This document shows, piece by piece, positions 6,525 through 12,258 of a stretch of DNA of 15,062 nt. The DNA comes from Candidatus Pacearchaeota archaeon (GTDB lineage: Archaea; Nanobdellota; Nanobdellia; Pacearchaeales; GW2011-AR1), in NCBI GenBank assembly GCA_017609045.1, contig JAFCES010000012.1:1-15062 (forward strand). Direction: 5' to 3'. The position numbers and the translations under genes are program-made. Position 1 is the first letter of the stretch; the number at the start of each line of letters is the position of its first letter. The notes under the pieces were generated by a model that had not been told where the DNA came from, made no database searches, and saw nothing but the letters and a program-made list of their open reading frames with translations.

Positions 6525-6544
6525 AAGTTATTTTTTAACTTGAT

Positions 6545-6866
6545 ATGTTAAGAATTAAAAAACTTTCAGAAGTAATGGGTAGGAATGCATATACAGATGC
6601 AGGCGACTTTCTTGGACAGGTGGAAGAAGTTAATTTGTCAGAGAATAAAGTTGATGGGTGGCGTATCAGAATTGTAGGACATATGTCCCACTTAATAGGA
6701 CCACTTAATAGGAGGAGCAAGAGGAATTATAGTGCCTCATCAATTTGTCAAGGCAGTAGGAGATATTTTTATTGTTAGCAGAGCGAGTCTTCCAATAAGT
6801 GAAGAATTAGAAGAAGAGGCAGGAGAGGTTAGAGAAGTAGGTGTAGAAGAAGGAGAGACAGCTTAA
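6545..6866 (+). pseudogene. PRC-barrel domain protein, frameshifted by 13-bp duplication
   Basis: PRC-barrel proteins are small beta-barrel domains common in archaea, related to the RimM C-terminal domain and the photosynthetic reaction-centre H chain. The N-terminal part is typical: LRIKKLSEVMGRNAYTDAG then DFLGQVEEVNLSENKVDGW. As it stands, the frame leaves the family after residue about 47 and stops at 6776-6778 (77 aa). In the next frame the expected C-terminal half follows, GGARGIIVPHQFVKAVGDIF then IVSRASLP, with an acidic tail to TAA 6864-6866. The cause is an exact tandem duplication of 13 bp (6688-6700 and 6701-6713). Removing one copy gives a continuous 102-residue protein. Twenty bp downstream the first 4-TM gene begins. 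The gene is broken as sequenced. Whether this is real or an assembly error is open. Confidence 0.88.
6688..6713. repeat. 13-bp perfect tandem duplication inside the PRC-barrel gene
   Basis: CCACTTAATAGGA occurs twice head to tail with no spacer. Because 13 is not a multiple of 3, the second copy shifts the frame by +1 and breaks the PRC-barrel. One copy restores HMSHLIGGARGIIVPH. Confidence 0.97.
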
Positions 6867-6886
6867 ATAAAGAAAAAAAGAGAAAA

Positions 6887-7381
6887 ATGACTATACTTTC
6901 CCATCCATTTTTTACAGAACAGATATTACCTTTTCTACTTGTTTTCACCTTAATTTTTGCTATTCTAGATAAGACAAAAATTTTGGGTGAGAGGAGGCAA
7001 ATAAATGCAATTATAGCATTTGTAATAGGTCTTCTGCTTATAGCTTTTCCTTATCCTCGTGATATTATAGTAGGGTTAATGCCTTTATTGGCAGTGATGG
7101 CAGTTGTTATTCTTGTTTTTATGATTTTGTATGGTTTTGCGTCTACTGGTAAAGAGTTTACTATGAATAAGTATTTGAAAATTGCTTTTGGCATACTTAT
7201 CGGTTTAGCTTTGACTATAGCGGTTTTGGTTTTAACTGACTCTTGGGGCACTGTTGTAGAGGCTATTTTAGGAGGAAGAGGAGCAGAGATAGCTACAGAT
7301 ATTTTCTTTATTTTAATTATTATTGCTGCTATAGTTGCTGTTTTGGCAACTGGAAAAAAAAGAGGGGAATCCTCTGAATAA
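6887..7381 (+). CDS. Four-TM membrane protein, paralogue A (164 aa)
   Basis: This is the first of three consecutive related genes. It has four predicted membrane helices (about residues 12-30, 39-58, 63-84 and 98-118), plus a C-terminal helix (about 136-155) and the basic end ATGKKRGESSE. The shared family signature is ILPFLLVFTLIFAILDKTKI followed by LGE and a second helix. It starts 20 nt after the PRC-barrel stop with no clear Shine-Dalgarno, so co-transcription from the promoter at 6514-6524 is likely. There are no enzymatic motifs, and charged residues are confined to loops, so a structural, channel-like or assembly-platform role is possible. The family is unnamed to my knowledge. Confidence 0.82.
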   Translation: MTILSHPFFTEQILPFLLVFTLIFAILDKTKILGERRQINAIIAFVIGLLLIAFPYPRDIIVGLMPLLAVMAVVILVFMILYGFASTGKEFTMNKYLKIAFGILIGLALTIAVLVLTDSWGTVVEAILGGRGAEIATDIFFILIIIAAIVAVLATGKKRGESSE

Positions 7382-7399
7382 ATCTTGAAAATATAGAAA

Positions 7400-7413
7400 G
7401 ATATTTAAATAAA
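7400..7413 (+). promoter_or_regulatory. BRE/TATA promoter of 4-TM paralogue B
   Basis: GATATTTAAATAAA is preceded by GAAA and centred about 25 bp upstream of ATG 7431. It suggests that paralogues B and C have their own leaderless transcript in addition to any read-through. Confidence 0.6.
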
Positions 7414-7430
7414 CTTTCACTTTTTTTGTT

Positions 7431-7949
7431 ATGTTAATGCTACAATGGGCTTCACAATACGGATTTGCTGATTTCCTTAATCAGCTTGAAAGTTTGGGAT
7501 TTTTTCAGTATATTTTACCTTTTCTACTTATTTTTGCTGTTGTTTATGCTGTTCTTACTAAAATAAAGGTTTTTGAAGAGAATAAGGGAGCTTCAGTAGT
7601 TATAGCTATAGCTATTGGATTACTTGCTCTACAGTTTGATATTTTGCCAGCATTTTTTCAGAATATTTTTCCTAAGTTTGGAATAGGATTGGCTATTTTA
7701 CTTATAGGTTTAATTTTAGCAGGAGCTTTTATTTCTGGATATGAAAAAGCATACTCTTGGATATTTTTTGGTATAGGTGGTTTAATATTTCTTATAATTA
7801 TTTTTATTTCTCTTGCTGATATTCAGTTTGCAGGAAGCTGGTGGTGGACTTATTTTTGGGATAGATATGGAGCAGCAACTGTTGCACTAATTATTGTTGC
7901 TGCAACAATAGTAGGAATAATTTTGGCAACAAGAAAGAGAGAGGGTTAA
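7431..7949 (+). CDS. Four-TM membrane protein, paralogue B (172 aa)
   Basis: The second paralogue shares ILPFLLIFAVVYAVLTKIKV with its neighbours and ends in ILATRKREG, like A (VLATGKKRG). The N-terminus is longer and amphipathic (WASQYGFADFLNQLESLGFF). Four or five membrane helices are predicted, with an aromatic loop (AGSWWWTYFWDRYG, about residues 134-147) just before the last one. Such a Trp/Tyr belt is typical of a segment lying at the membrane interface. A second ATG at codon 3 (7437) is possible. A TATA element is correctly spaced for 7431. Its stop is one base from the start of paralogue C. Confidence 0.82.
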   Translation: MLMLQWASQYGFADFLNQLESLGFFQYILPFLLIFAVVYAVLTKIKVFEENKGASVVIAIAIGLLALQFDILPAFFQNIFPKFGIGLAILLIGLILAGAFISGYEKAYSWIFFGIGGLIFLIIIFISLADIQFAGSWWWTYFWDRYGAATVALIIVAATIVGIILATRKREG

Positions 7950-7950
7950 A

Positions 7951-8415
7951 ATGGCAATAGATATTTCTGGTTTGAGTTATTTTCTGCCCATTTTTGGTTT
8001 TTTGTTTGTTTTTGTTATAGTTTATGCTCTTCTTATTAAGACAAAAATATTAGGAGAAAATATGCTCATTAACTTAATTATTAGTTTTATTGTTGCTATT
8101 ATTTTCGCTACGATGTCTTCTGCAGAAGAATATGTAGAAACTGTTACCCCATGGTTTGTTGTTTTAGTTATAGTTTTGTTTTTTATACTTATTATTATTG
8201 GACTTAGCCAACAGAAAATAGCTGATATTATGAAGCCAGGTTTTGTATGGGTTTTCATTGTGGCTTTAATCTTAATTTTTTTAATTTCTGCTGTAAAGGT
8301 TTTTTCTATTTGGCAGCCTATACAAGAATTTGTTACAACAGAAGCAAGAATTGCAGGAGCTATTATACTTTTGATAATAGCTGGTTTAGCTGCATGGATA
8401 ATTACAAAGAAGTAA
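7951..8415 (+). CDS. Four-TM membrane protein, paralogue C (154 aa)
   Basis: The third paralogue has the signature FLFVFVIVYALLIKTKI followed by LGEN and helix 2, then further helices and the end AAWIITKK. It starts one base after the stop of paralogue B (TAAaATG). A Shine-Dalgarno-like GAGAGGG lies inside the end of B, so translation is coupled. It has more acidic loop residues (SSAEEYVETVTPW, about 53-65) than A and B. Three diverged copies kept side by side suggest that the products assemble together rather than being redundant. Its 3' end converges on the coiled-coil gene, with 12 bp between stops. Confidence 0.82.
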   Translation: MAIDISGLSYFLPIFGFLFVFVIVYALLIKTKILGENMLINLIISFIVAIIFATMSSAEEYVETVTPWFVVLVIVLFFILIIIGLSQQKIADIMKPGFVWVFIVALILIFLISAVKVFSIWQPIQEFVTTEARIAGAIILLIIAGLAAWIITKK

Positions 8416-8440
8416 AATAGATTTTATTTATCTTAAGTAA
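8416..8440. terminator. AT-rich convergent stop region
   Basis: Only 12 bp separate the stops of paralogue C (+) and the Pro-rich coiled-coil gene (-). On the plus strand the stretch AGATTTTATTTATCTT is T-rich, as in archaeal oligo-T termination sites. There is no stem-loop. Confidence 0.3.
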
Positions 8441-9210
8441 GATTCAAAATCATCTCCTCTTCTCTTTCCTCCAGCTGTTTTTCTTTTTGTTGGTTTTTCT
8501 GTTTCTGCTTCTTCTGTTTTTGTCTTATCAAGAAGAGGCGGAAGAGCTTTGGAAAAAGATTCTTGCATCATTTCCATTTCCTTTTTTATATCTTGCAAGT
8601 TTTGACCATAAGAGCCGATTTTTCCGAGTATGGTTGCTTGTAGCCTATCTATTATTTCTTCTATTTTTTTTAGTCTTTCATCGATATCTTTTGTTCTTCT
8701 CTCTATTGTTGTTCTGAAGTTAGAAAGAGAGGTTATTTCTTCCTTTATTTTATCCATCTTTTCTTCTGTTATCTGTTCTGCTATCTCTGTCATTGTTTCT
8801 GAAGATACAACTTGATATGGTTGATACTCTTGATATTCTGGGTATTGAGGTTGAGGAGTAGGGTAGACATACTCAGGAGTTTCAGCTTCTGGAGCTGGTG
8901 CTTGTGGTGTTGTTGGAACTTGCGCTACTTGCTCCATTACACTTGGCTGCATCTCTCCTTGCGGGATTTCTGCTGTAACTTGTGGTTCTGTTGGAGGCTC
9001 TGGAGCTGTTGGAGCTTGTGGCGGGAGAGTTGGTTCTGGAGTTGGTTGTGCTGGAATAGGGGGTGAAGGTACAGCTGCCCTAACTCTCGCTTGTTCTAAA
9101 GCCTGATTTATGTCGAGAGGGGAAAAGCCCTGCTCTTTCAGTTTTTGAGCTATCTGTCCTTCCTCCAGACCTTGAGCCTGCATTTCTCTTACATTATCTA
9201 TTAATGCCAT
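8428..9210 (-). CDS. Pro-rich linker/coiled-coil protein with N-terminal helical domain (260 aa)
   Basis: Three regions are visible. Residues about 1-43 form a small helical module (AQGLEEGQIAQKLKEQGFSP, then LDINQALEQA) resembling a UBA- or SHOCT-like helix bundle. Residues about 45-135 are a long disordered Pro/Gln/Glu-rich linker ending in Tyr-Pro repeats (YPEYQEYQPYQ). Residues about 138-232 form a coiled coil (TKDIDERLKKIEEIIDRLQ). The C-terminus is basic, then DDFESYLR. There is no membrane segment, so it is cytoplasmic. It is co-transcribed with the coiled-coil gene at 9213-9536 (stop 2 bp upstream of this ATG) and divergent from the secretion ATPase. By position it recalls the coiled-coil accessory proteins of archaella (FlaC/D/E), but I see no sequence proof. 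The Shine-Dalgarno AAGGAGA precedes the ATG. Confidence 0.82.
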   Translation of the reverse strand: MALIDNVREMQAQGLEEGQIAQKLKEQGFSPLDINQALEQARVRAAVPSPPIPAQPTPEPTLPPQAPTAPEPPTEPQVTAEIPQGEMQPSVMEQVAQVPTTPQAPAPEAETPEYVYPTPQPQYPEYQEYQPYQVVSSETMTEIAEQITEEKMDKIKEEITSLSNFRTTIERRTKDIDERLKKIEEIIDRLQATILGKIGSYGQNLQDIKKEMEMMQESFSKALPPLLDKTKTEEAETEKPTKRKTAGGKRRGDDFESYLR

Positions 9211-9212
9211 TT

Positions 9213-9536
9213 TTATTCTCCTTTTAAAAAAGGCTGAAACATCTTCATCTGTTTCGAAAGTATTTCAAGTTCAGATTTTCTTGCTTTCTTATCAAGCTCC
9301 TCTGAAAATCTGAGAAAAGAAGATTTTATTTTACTTATTTCTTTTTTCATTTCCTCTATATTGGCCTTGAGTTCACTAATTTCCTTGCTAGTATTTTCTC
9401 TAGCTTCTACAAGGTTTTGTCCTATCAACAAGACTCTTTCTTTTAATAGCCGATGTTTTTCTTCTGTATCTCGAAGTTTTGTATTTAGTTCTGATAATAA
9501 ACTTAAGGTAAAATCTTGTTGTTCTGTTTCTGGCAT
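9213..9536 (-). CDS. Short coiled-coil protein (107 aa)
   Basis: The protein is almost entirely helical with heptad spacing: LLSELNTKLRDTEEKHRLLK and ISELKANIEEMKKEISKIKS, ending in MKMFQPFLKGE. There is no signal peptide or membrane span, so it is cytoplasmic. A strong Shine-Dalgarno (GGAGGG, minus strand 9541-9546) sits 4-5 nt before ATG 9536. It lies directly upstream of the Pro-rich coiled-coil gene in the same operon, so the two could form a hetero-oligomer (inference). The length and acidic-helical character are compatible with a FlaC/D-like archaellum accessory, but coiled coils are a weak guide to homology. Confidence 0.8.
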   Translation of the reverse strand: MPETEQQDFTLSLLSELNTKLRDTEEKHRLLKERVLLIGQNLVEARENTSKEISELKANIEEMKKEISKIKSSFLRFSEELDKKARKSELEILSKQMKMFQPFLKGE

Positions 9537-9540
9537 TTTC

Positions 9541-9547
9541 CCTCCTT
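9541..9547 (-). promoter_or_regulatory. Shine-Dalgarno of the 9536 (-) gene
   Basis: The minus-strand sequence AGGAGGG lies just upstream of ATG 9536. This gene is first in its operon yet has an SD, unlike the leaderless first genes elsewhere, so it has a transcribed 5' leader that should include the dyad at 9555-9596. Confidence 0.7.
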
Positions 9548-9554
9548 TTTTCTC

Positions 9555-9596
9555 AACCCTACTTATTTTCTGTAAAAAAATAAGGAATTAAGGGTT
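9555..9596. repeat. Nested inverted repeat in the divergent promoter region
   Basis: Inner arms CTTATTTT (9562-9569) and AAAATAAG (9577-9584) are perfect 8-bp complements around a 7-nt loop. Outer arms AACCCT (9555-9560) and AGGGTT (9591-9596) are perfect 6-bp complements, separated from the inner arms by 1 and 6 nt. It lies between the coiled-coil operon (-) and the ATPase (+), so it could be an operator serving both sides or an RNA hairpin in the leader of the coiled-coil mRNA. Confidence 0.55.
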
Positions 9597-9620
9597 TAAA
9601 ATTGTTGTGCTGAAAGGGAA

Positions 9621-9649
9621 AAGTATTTTAATCTTCTTGCGTTTAAATT
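9621..9649 (+). promoter_or_regulatory. Promoter region of the secretion ATPase
   Basis: There are two candidate TATA elements. AAGTATTTTAAT (9621-9632) is preceded by a BRE-like GAAAGGGAA and would give a leader of about 20 nt containing the purine-rich GAGAAGAGAAG. GTTTAAATTT (9641-9650) is about 29 bp from ATG 9674 and would give a leaderless RNA. Confidence 0.45.
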
Positions 9650-9673
9650 TTCGAAAAAGAGAAGAGAAGAAAA

Positions 9674-11974
9674 ATGATGTTTAAGAAAAGTACCCCTTTA
9701 TTTGCGTATGAGATTATGAGAGAAGCTGGACAGGATGTAATGTATATTAATTATCTTGGAAGCCCTATAACTCCCAATCTGGCAGAGTATCCTGAGGTGA
9801 TGGCGAGGACAATAGAGGCTCTTATGGAAAGTCCAAATATTTCAAGAATCGTTTTTGTTCAGCAGAGAAACTATAACTATGACTTTAGACAGGTTTCTTT
9901 ACTTTTAGAAGTCTCACAACTTTATACTTATTTAACAAAACAGGAAAGAATCTTAGGTCTGGAAAGAATAGTATTGAGTGGATGTCAACAGTGTTTAGGG
10001 AAGAGGCATAATGATATGGTTTATTTTCTCAATCTGTTGAAGCAGGACCCTATAGCTGCTTATCATGAAGTTAGAAGATTTTTGAGGGAGGAGAGAAATT
10101 TATTGGACAAGATTCCTGCTGGGTGTAAGGCGTGTCAGATGAACTACATAAGACTTTTAGAAAAAATAGTGTCTTTAATGGGGAACCTTACTTTAATTAA
10201 AGAAGCATTTTCTTATTTTTCTGAATATAAGCTGGGGTCTAGAGAAATATACAGTCAGTTTTTTAGGCCAAACATTATACCAAACTTCACTTTTACCAGG
10301 TTGGTAGCGAGTTTACCAGAAGATGCAGAAATTATAGATGAATATAGTGTAGGGGAAGGTCATGATAAATCAACGGTTACAATAATGAAAAGAAAGAATG
10401 AGACAAAATATATCTATCATTTAACTCCCCCTGAATATGCCTTAGATGAAAATTTTCACTTACTTTTAAACCTGGCAAGAAATGTTTTAATAGAGCATAG
10501 ACCGAAAGCAGAGGAGTTTACAGATATAGAGAGGACAAGGCAAGTTTTTTTCAATGTTTCTCGAGACTTACTTCAAGAATTGGCAAGGAATAAAAGGATT
10601 TCCTTAAGTTATAATGAATTGAATAAATTAGCTAAAATACTTGTGAGGCATACCATTGGTTTTGGTTTAATAGAAGTGTTGTTGCAAGATTCTAAATTAC
10701 AGGATATTGTTTTGAATGCTCCTATTCCTTTAAACCCTATTTTTGTTAGGCATGAAGAGTATGATGAATGTTTAACTAATATTATTCCAAGTCAAGAAGA
10801 CGCAGATTCTTGGGCAGCTAAGTTTAGGATGTTATCTGGAAGACCTTTGGATGAAGCTAATCCTATCTTAGATACTGATCTCTTATTAGGAAAGGTAAGG
10901 GCAAGAGTAGCTATCATACAACAGCCACTTTCTCCAGGAGGCTTGGCTTATGCTTTGAGAAGACATAGAGAAGAGCCGTGGACCCTTCCTCTTTTCATTA
11001 GAAACAAGATGCTTAATAGCTTTACTGCTGGTTTGTTGAGTTTTTTGGTAGATGGAGCAAGAACAATGTTAATAGCTGGAACCAGAAGTTCAGGAAAGAC
11101 AAGTATGTTAGGAGCTTTAATGCTTGAGATAATGCCTAAATTCAGAGTTATATGTATTGAAGACACTCTCGAGCTTCCAGTAGAGAGTTTAAGAAAAATA
11201 GGCTATGATATCTTAAGGATGAAAGTTAGATCTGCTTTGTTGCAAAAGACAACAGAAATAGCAGCAGATGAAGGGATTAGGACAAGTTTGAGGTTTGGAG
11301 ATAGTTGTTTAATTATAGGAGAGGTGAGAAGTTTAGAAGCAAAAGCTTTGTACGAAGCTATGAGAGTTGGAGCTTTGGCAAATATAGTGGCAGGAACTAT
11401 TCATGGAGCTTCTCCATATGCTGTTTTTGACAGGGTTGTTAATGATTTAGAAGTGCCAGTAACTAGTTTTAAAGCTACTGATACTATTTTAGTTTGCAAT
11501 CCAGTTAAGTCGCCTTCTGGACTTCAAAGTTGGAGGAGAGTTGTTCAACTTGCAGAAGTAAGAAAGCATTGGCAGAGAGATCCTTTAGAGGAGAAGGCTT
11601 TTGTTGACTTGTTGAAGTATAATGTTGATAAAGATGAACTCGAACCTACTCAAGAGCTGATTAACGGTGATTCTGAGATTATAAAAGCAGTTGCTTCTGG
11701 GGTAAAGGGATGGGCTGGAAACTGGGATGCTGTTTATGATAATATTTTGCTTAGAGGTAGAATAAAAGAAGAGCTACTGAGAGTGGCTGAAAAATCAAAA
11801 ATGCCTGAGTTATTAGAAGCTAAATTTAACTCTTTAGCTAATTCTGTTTTTTATGAGATTTCAGATGAGATAAGAGAAGAGATTGGGATGCCAGAATCTG
11901 GTAGGGTATTTCCTTTATGGAAAGATTGGCTGAAAAAAGAAATTAAGAAGAGGAAAGAAAAGGGTAAGAAATAA
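9674..11974 (+). CDS. Type II/IV secretion (archaellum/pilus) ATPase with extra N-terminal Cys region
   Basis: This 766-residue cytoplasmic ATPase of the FlaI/TadA/VirB11 family powers assembly of a type IV filament or secretion. Visible in order are Walker A GTRSSGKT (469-476), the Asp box around EDTLELP (496-502), Walker B LIIGEVRS (546-553) and the His box GTIHGASPYAVFDRV (H577). The core matches archaeal secretion ATPases, but FlaI is about 500 residues. Here some 200 additional N-terminal residues carry CQQC (104-107) and CKAC (151-154), a probable four-Cys zinc site, and the C-terminal about 120 residues are also extended. Start codons at 9674 and 9677 are adjacent, and either is acceptable. 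It is divergent from the coiled-coil pair and upstream of the RHH and FlaJ-like genes. Whether the filament is a pilus, an archaellum or a secretion pseudopilus cannot be told. Confidence 0.92.
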   Translation: MMFKKSTPLFAYEIMREAGQDVMYINYLGSPITPNLAEYPEVMARTIEALMESPNISRIVFVQQRNYNYDFRQVSLLLEVSQLYTYLTKQERILGLERIVLSGCQQCLGKRHNDMVYFLNLLKQDPIAAYHEVRRFLREERNLLDKIPAGCKACQMNYIRLLEKIVSLMGNLTLIKEAFSYFSEYKLGSREIYSQFFRPNIIPNFTFTRLVASLPEDAEIIDEYSVGEGHDKSTVTIMKRKNETKYIYHLTPPEYALDENFHLLLNLARNVLIEHRPKAEEFTDIERTRQVFFNVSRDLLQELARNKRISLSYNELNKLAKILVRHTIGFGLIEVLLQDSKLQDIVLNAPIPLNPIFVRHEEYDECLTNIIPSQEDADSWAAKFRMLSGRPLDEANPILDTDLLLGKVRARVAIIQQPLSPGGLAYALRRHREEPWTLPLFIRNKMLNSFTAGLLSFLVDGARTMLIAGTRSSGKTSMLGALMLEIMPKFRVICIEDTLELPVESLRKIGYDILRMKVRSALLQKTTEIAADEGIRTSLRFGDSCLIIGEVRSLEAKALYEAMRVGALANIVAGTIHGASPYAVFDRVVNDLEVPVTSFKATDTILVCNPVKSPSGLQSWRRVVQLAEVRKHWQRDPLEEKAFVDLLKYNVDKDELEPTQELINGDSEIIKAVASGVKGWAGNWDAVYDNILLRGRIKEELLRVAEKSKMPELLEAKFNSLANSVFYEISDEIREEIGMPESGRVFPLWKDWLKKEIKKRKEKGKK

Positions 11975-12028
11975 TTGACATTGAAGCTTCTCGGCAAAAA
12001 TTATAAAGCCAATGAGGGGAGAGCAAGA

Positions 12029-12037
12029 TTTATAAAG
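12029..12037 (+). promoter_or_regulatory. TATA box of the RHH/platform operon
   Basis: TTTATAAAG is centred about 29 bp upstream of ATG 12063. A second TTATAAAG occurs at 12001-12008, 29 bp further upstream. The element is followed immediately by the GTTACT repeats. Confidence 0.6.
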
Positions 12038-12063
12038 TTACTCTTAGTTACTAAAAGTAACTA
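12037..12063 (+). promoter_or_regulatory. Operator-like GTTACT repeats at the RHH gene start
   Basis: Three copies of one hexamer lie between the TATA box and the start codon: GTTACT at 12037-12042 and 12047-12052 (direct, exactly 10 bp apart) and its complement AGTAAC at 12056-12061. The last two form a perfect 8-bp inverted repeat, TAGTTACT-AAA-AGTAACTA (12045-12063). The 10-bp periodicity and short half-sites fit ribbon-helix-helix binding, and the gene that starts here encodes an RHH-like protein. Autorepression is the inference. Confidence 0.6.
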
Positions 12064-12257
12064 TGAAGGAGAAAAGAAAGAGCGGGGTAGTAAAGGTAGA
12101 TGAAGAGCTGCTTGAGAAGATTGAGGAATTTATCAAAAACAACAGGTTTCTGTATATAAGCAAAAAACAGGTGGTAAATCTCGCGGTAATTGAATTTTTA
12201 AAGCAACATAACTTTAAATTAAACAAGAAAAATCAAAGAAAAACTAAAAAGAGGTAA
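12063..12257 (+). CDS. Small ribbon-helix-helix-like DNA-binding protein (64 aa)
   Basis: After a basic start (MKEKRKS), GVVKVDEELLEKIEEFIKNN fits the beta strand and helix 1 of an RHH fold. YISKKQVVNLAVIEFLKQHN fits the turn and helix 2. The C-terminus is very basic (KKNQRKTKKR). RHH proteins of this size act as dimeric repressors, and the strand residues (here V9, V10, K11, V12) contact the DNA. The gene sits between the secretion ATPase and platform genes and has its own promoter with operator-like repeats at the start codon. It probably controls itself and the downstream platform and subunit genes. The platform gene starts one base after its stop. The RHH assignment is by pattern. A nucleic-acid-binding adaptor is an alternative. 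Confidence 0.7.
   Translation: MKEKRKSGVVKVDEELLEKIEEFIKNNRFLYISKKQVVNLAVIEFLKQHNFKLNKKNQRKTKKR
12248..12254 (+). promoter_or_regulatory. Shine-Dalgarno of the platform gene
   Basis: AAGAGGT lies at the 3' end of the RHH gene, 4 nt before ATG 12259. It supports coupled translation of the two genes. Confidence 0.55.
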
Positions 12258-12258
12258 G

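Noticed and set aside
6688..6713. Tandem repeat as a CRISPR or satellite array
   Set aside because: There are only two 13-bp copies without spacers inside a coding gene. It is a local duplication.
8487..9066. Plus-strand Leu/Trp-rich frames
   Set aside because: They are antisense of the Pro/Glu/Gln-rich linker and coiled-coil gene, and their odd composition is explained by that.
12044..12226. Minus-strand 60-codon frame over the RHH gene
   Set aside because: It is a Ser/Phe-rich complement of the Lys/Glu-rich RHH gene, which has a promoter, operator-like repeats and coupling to the next gene.
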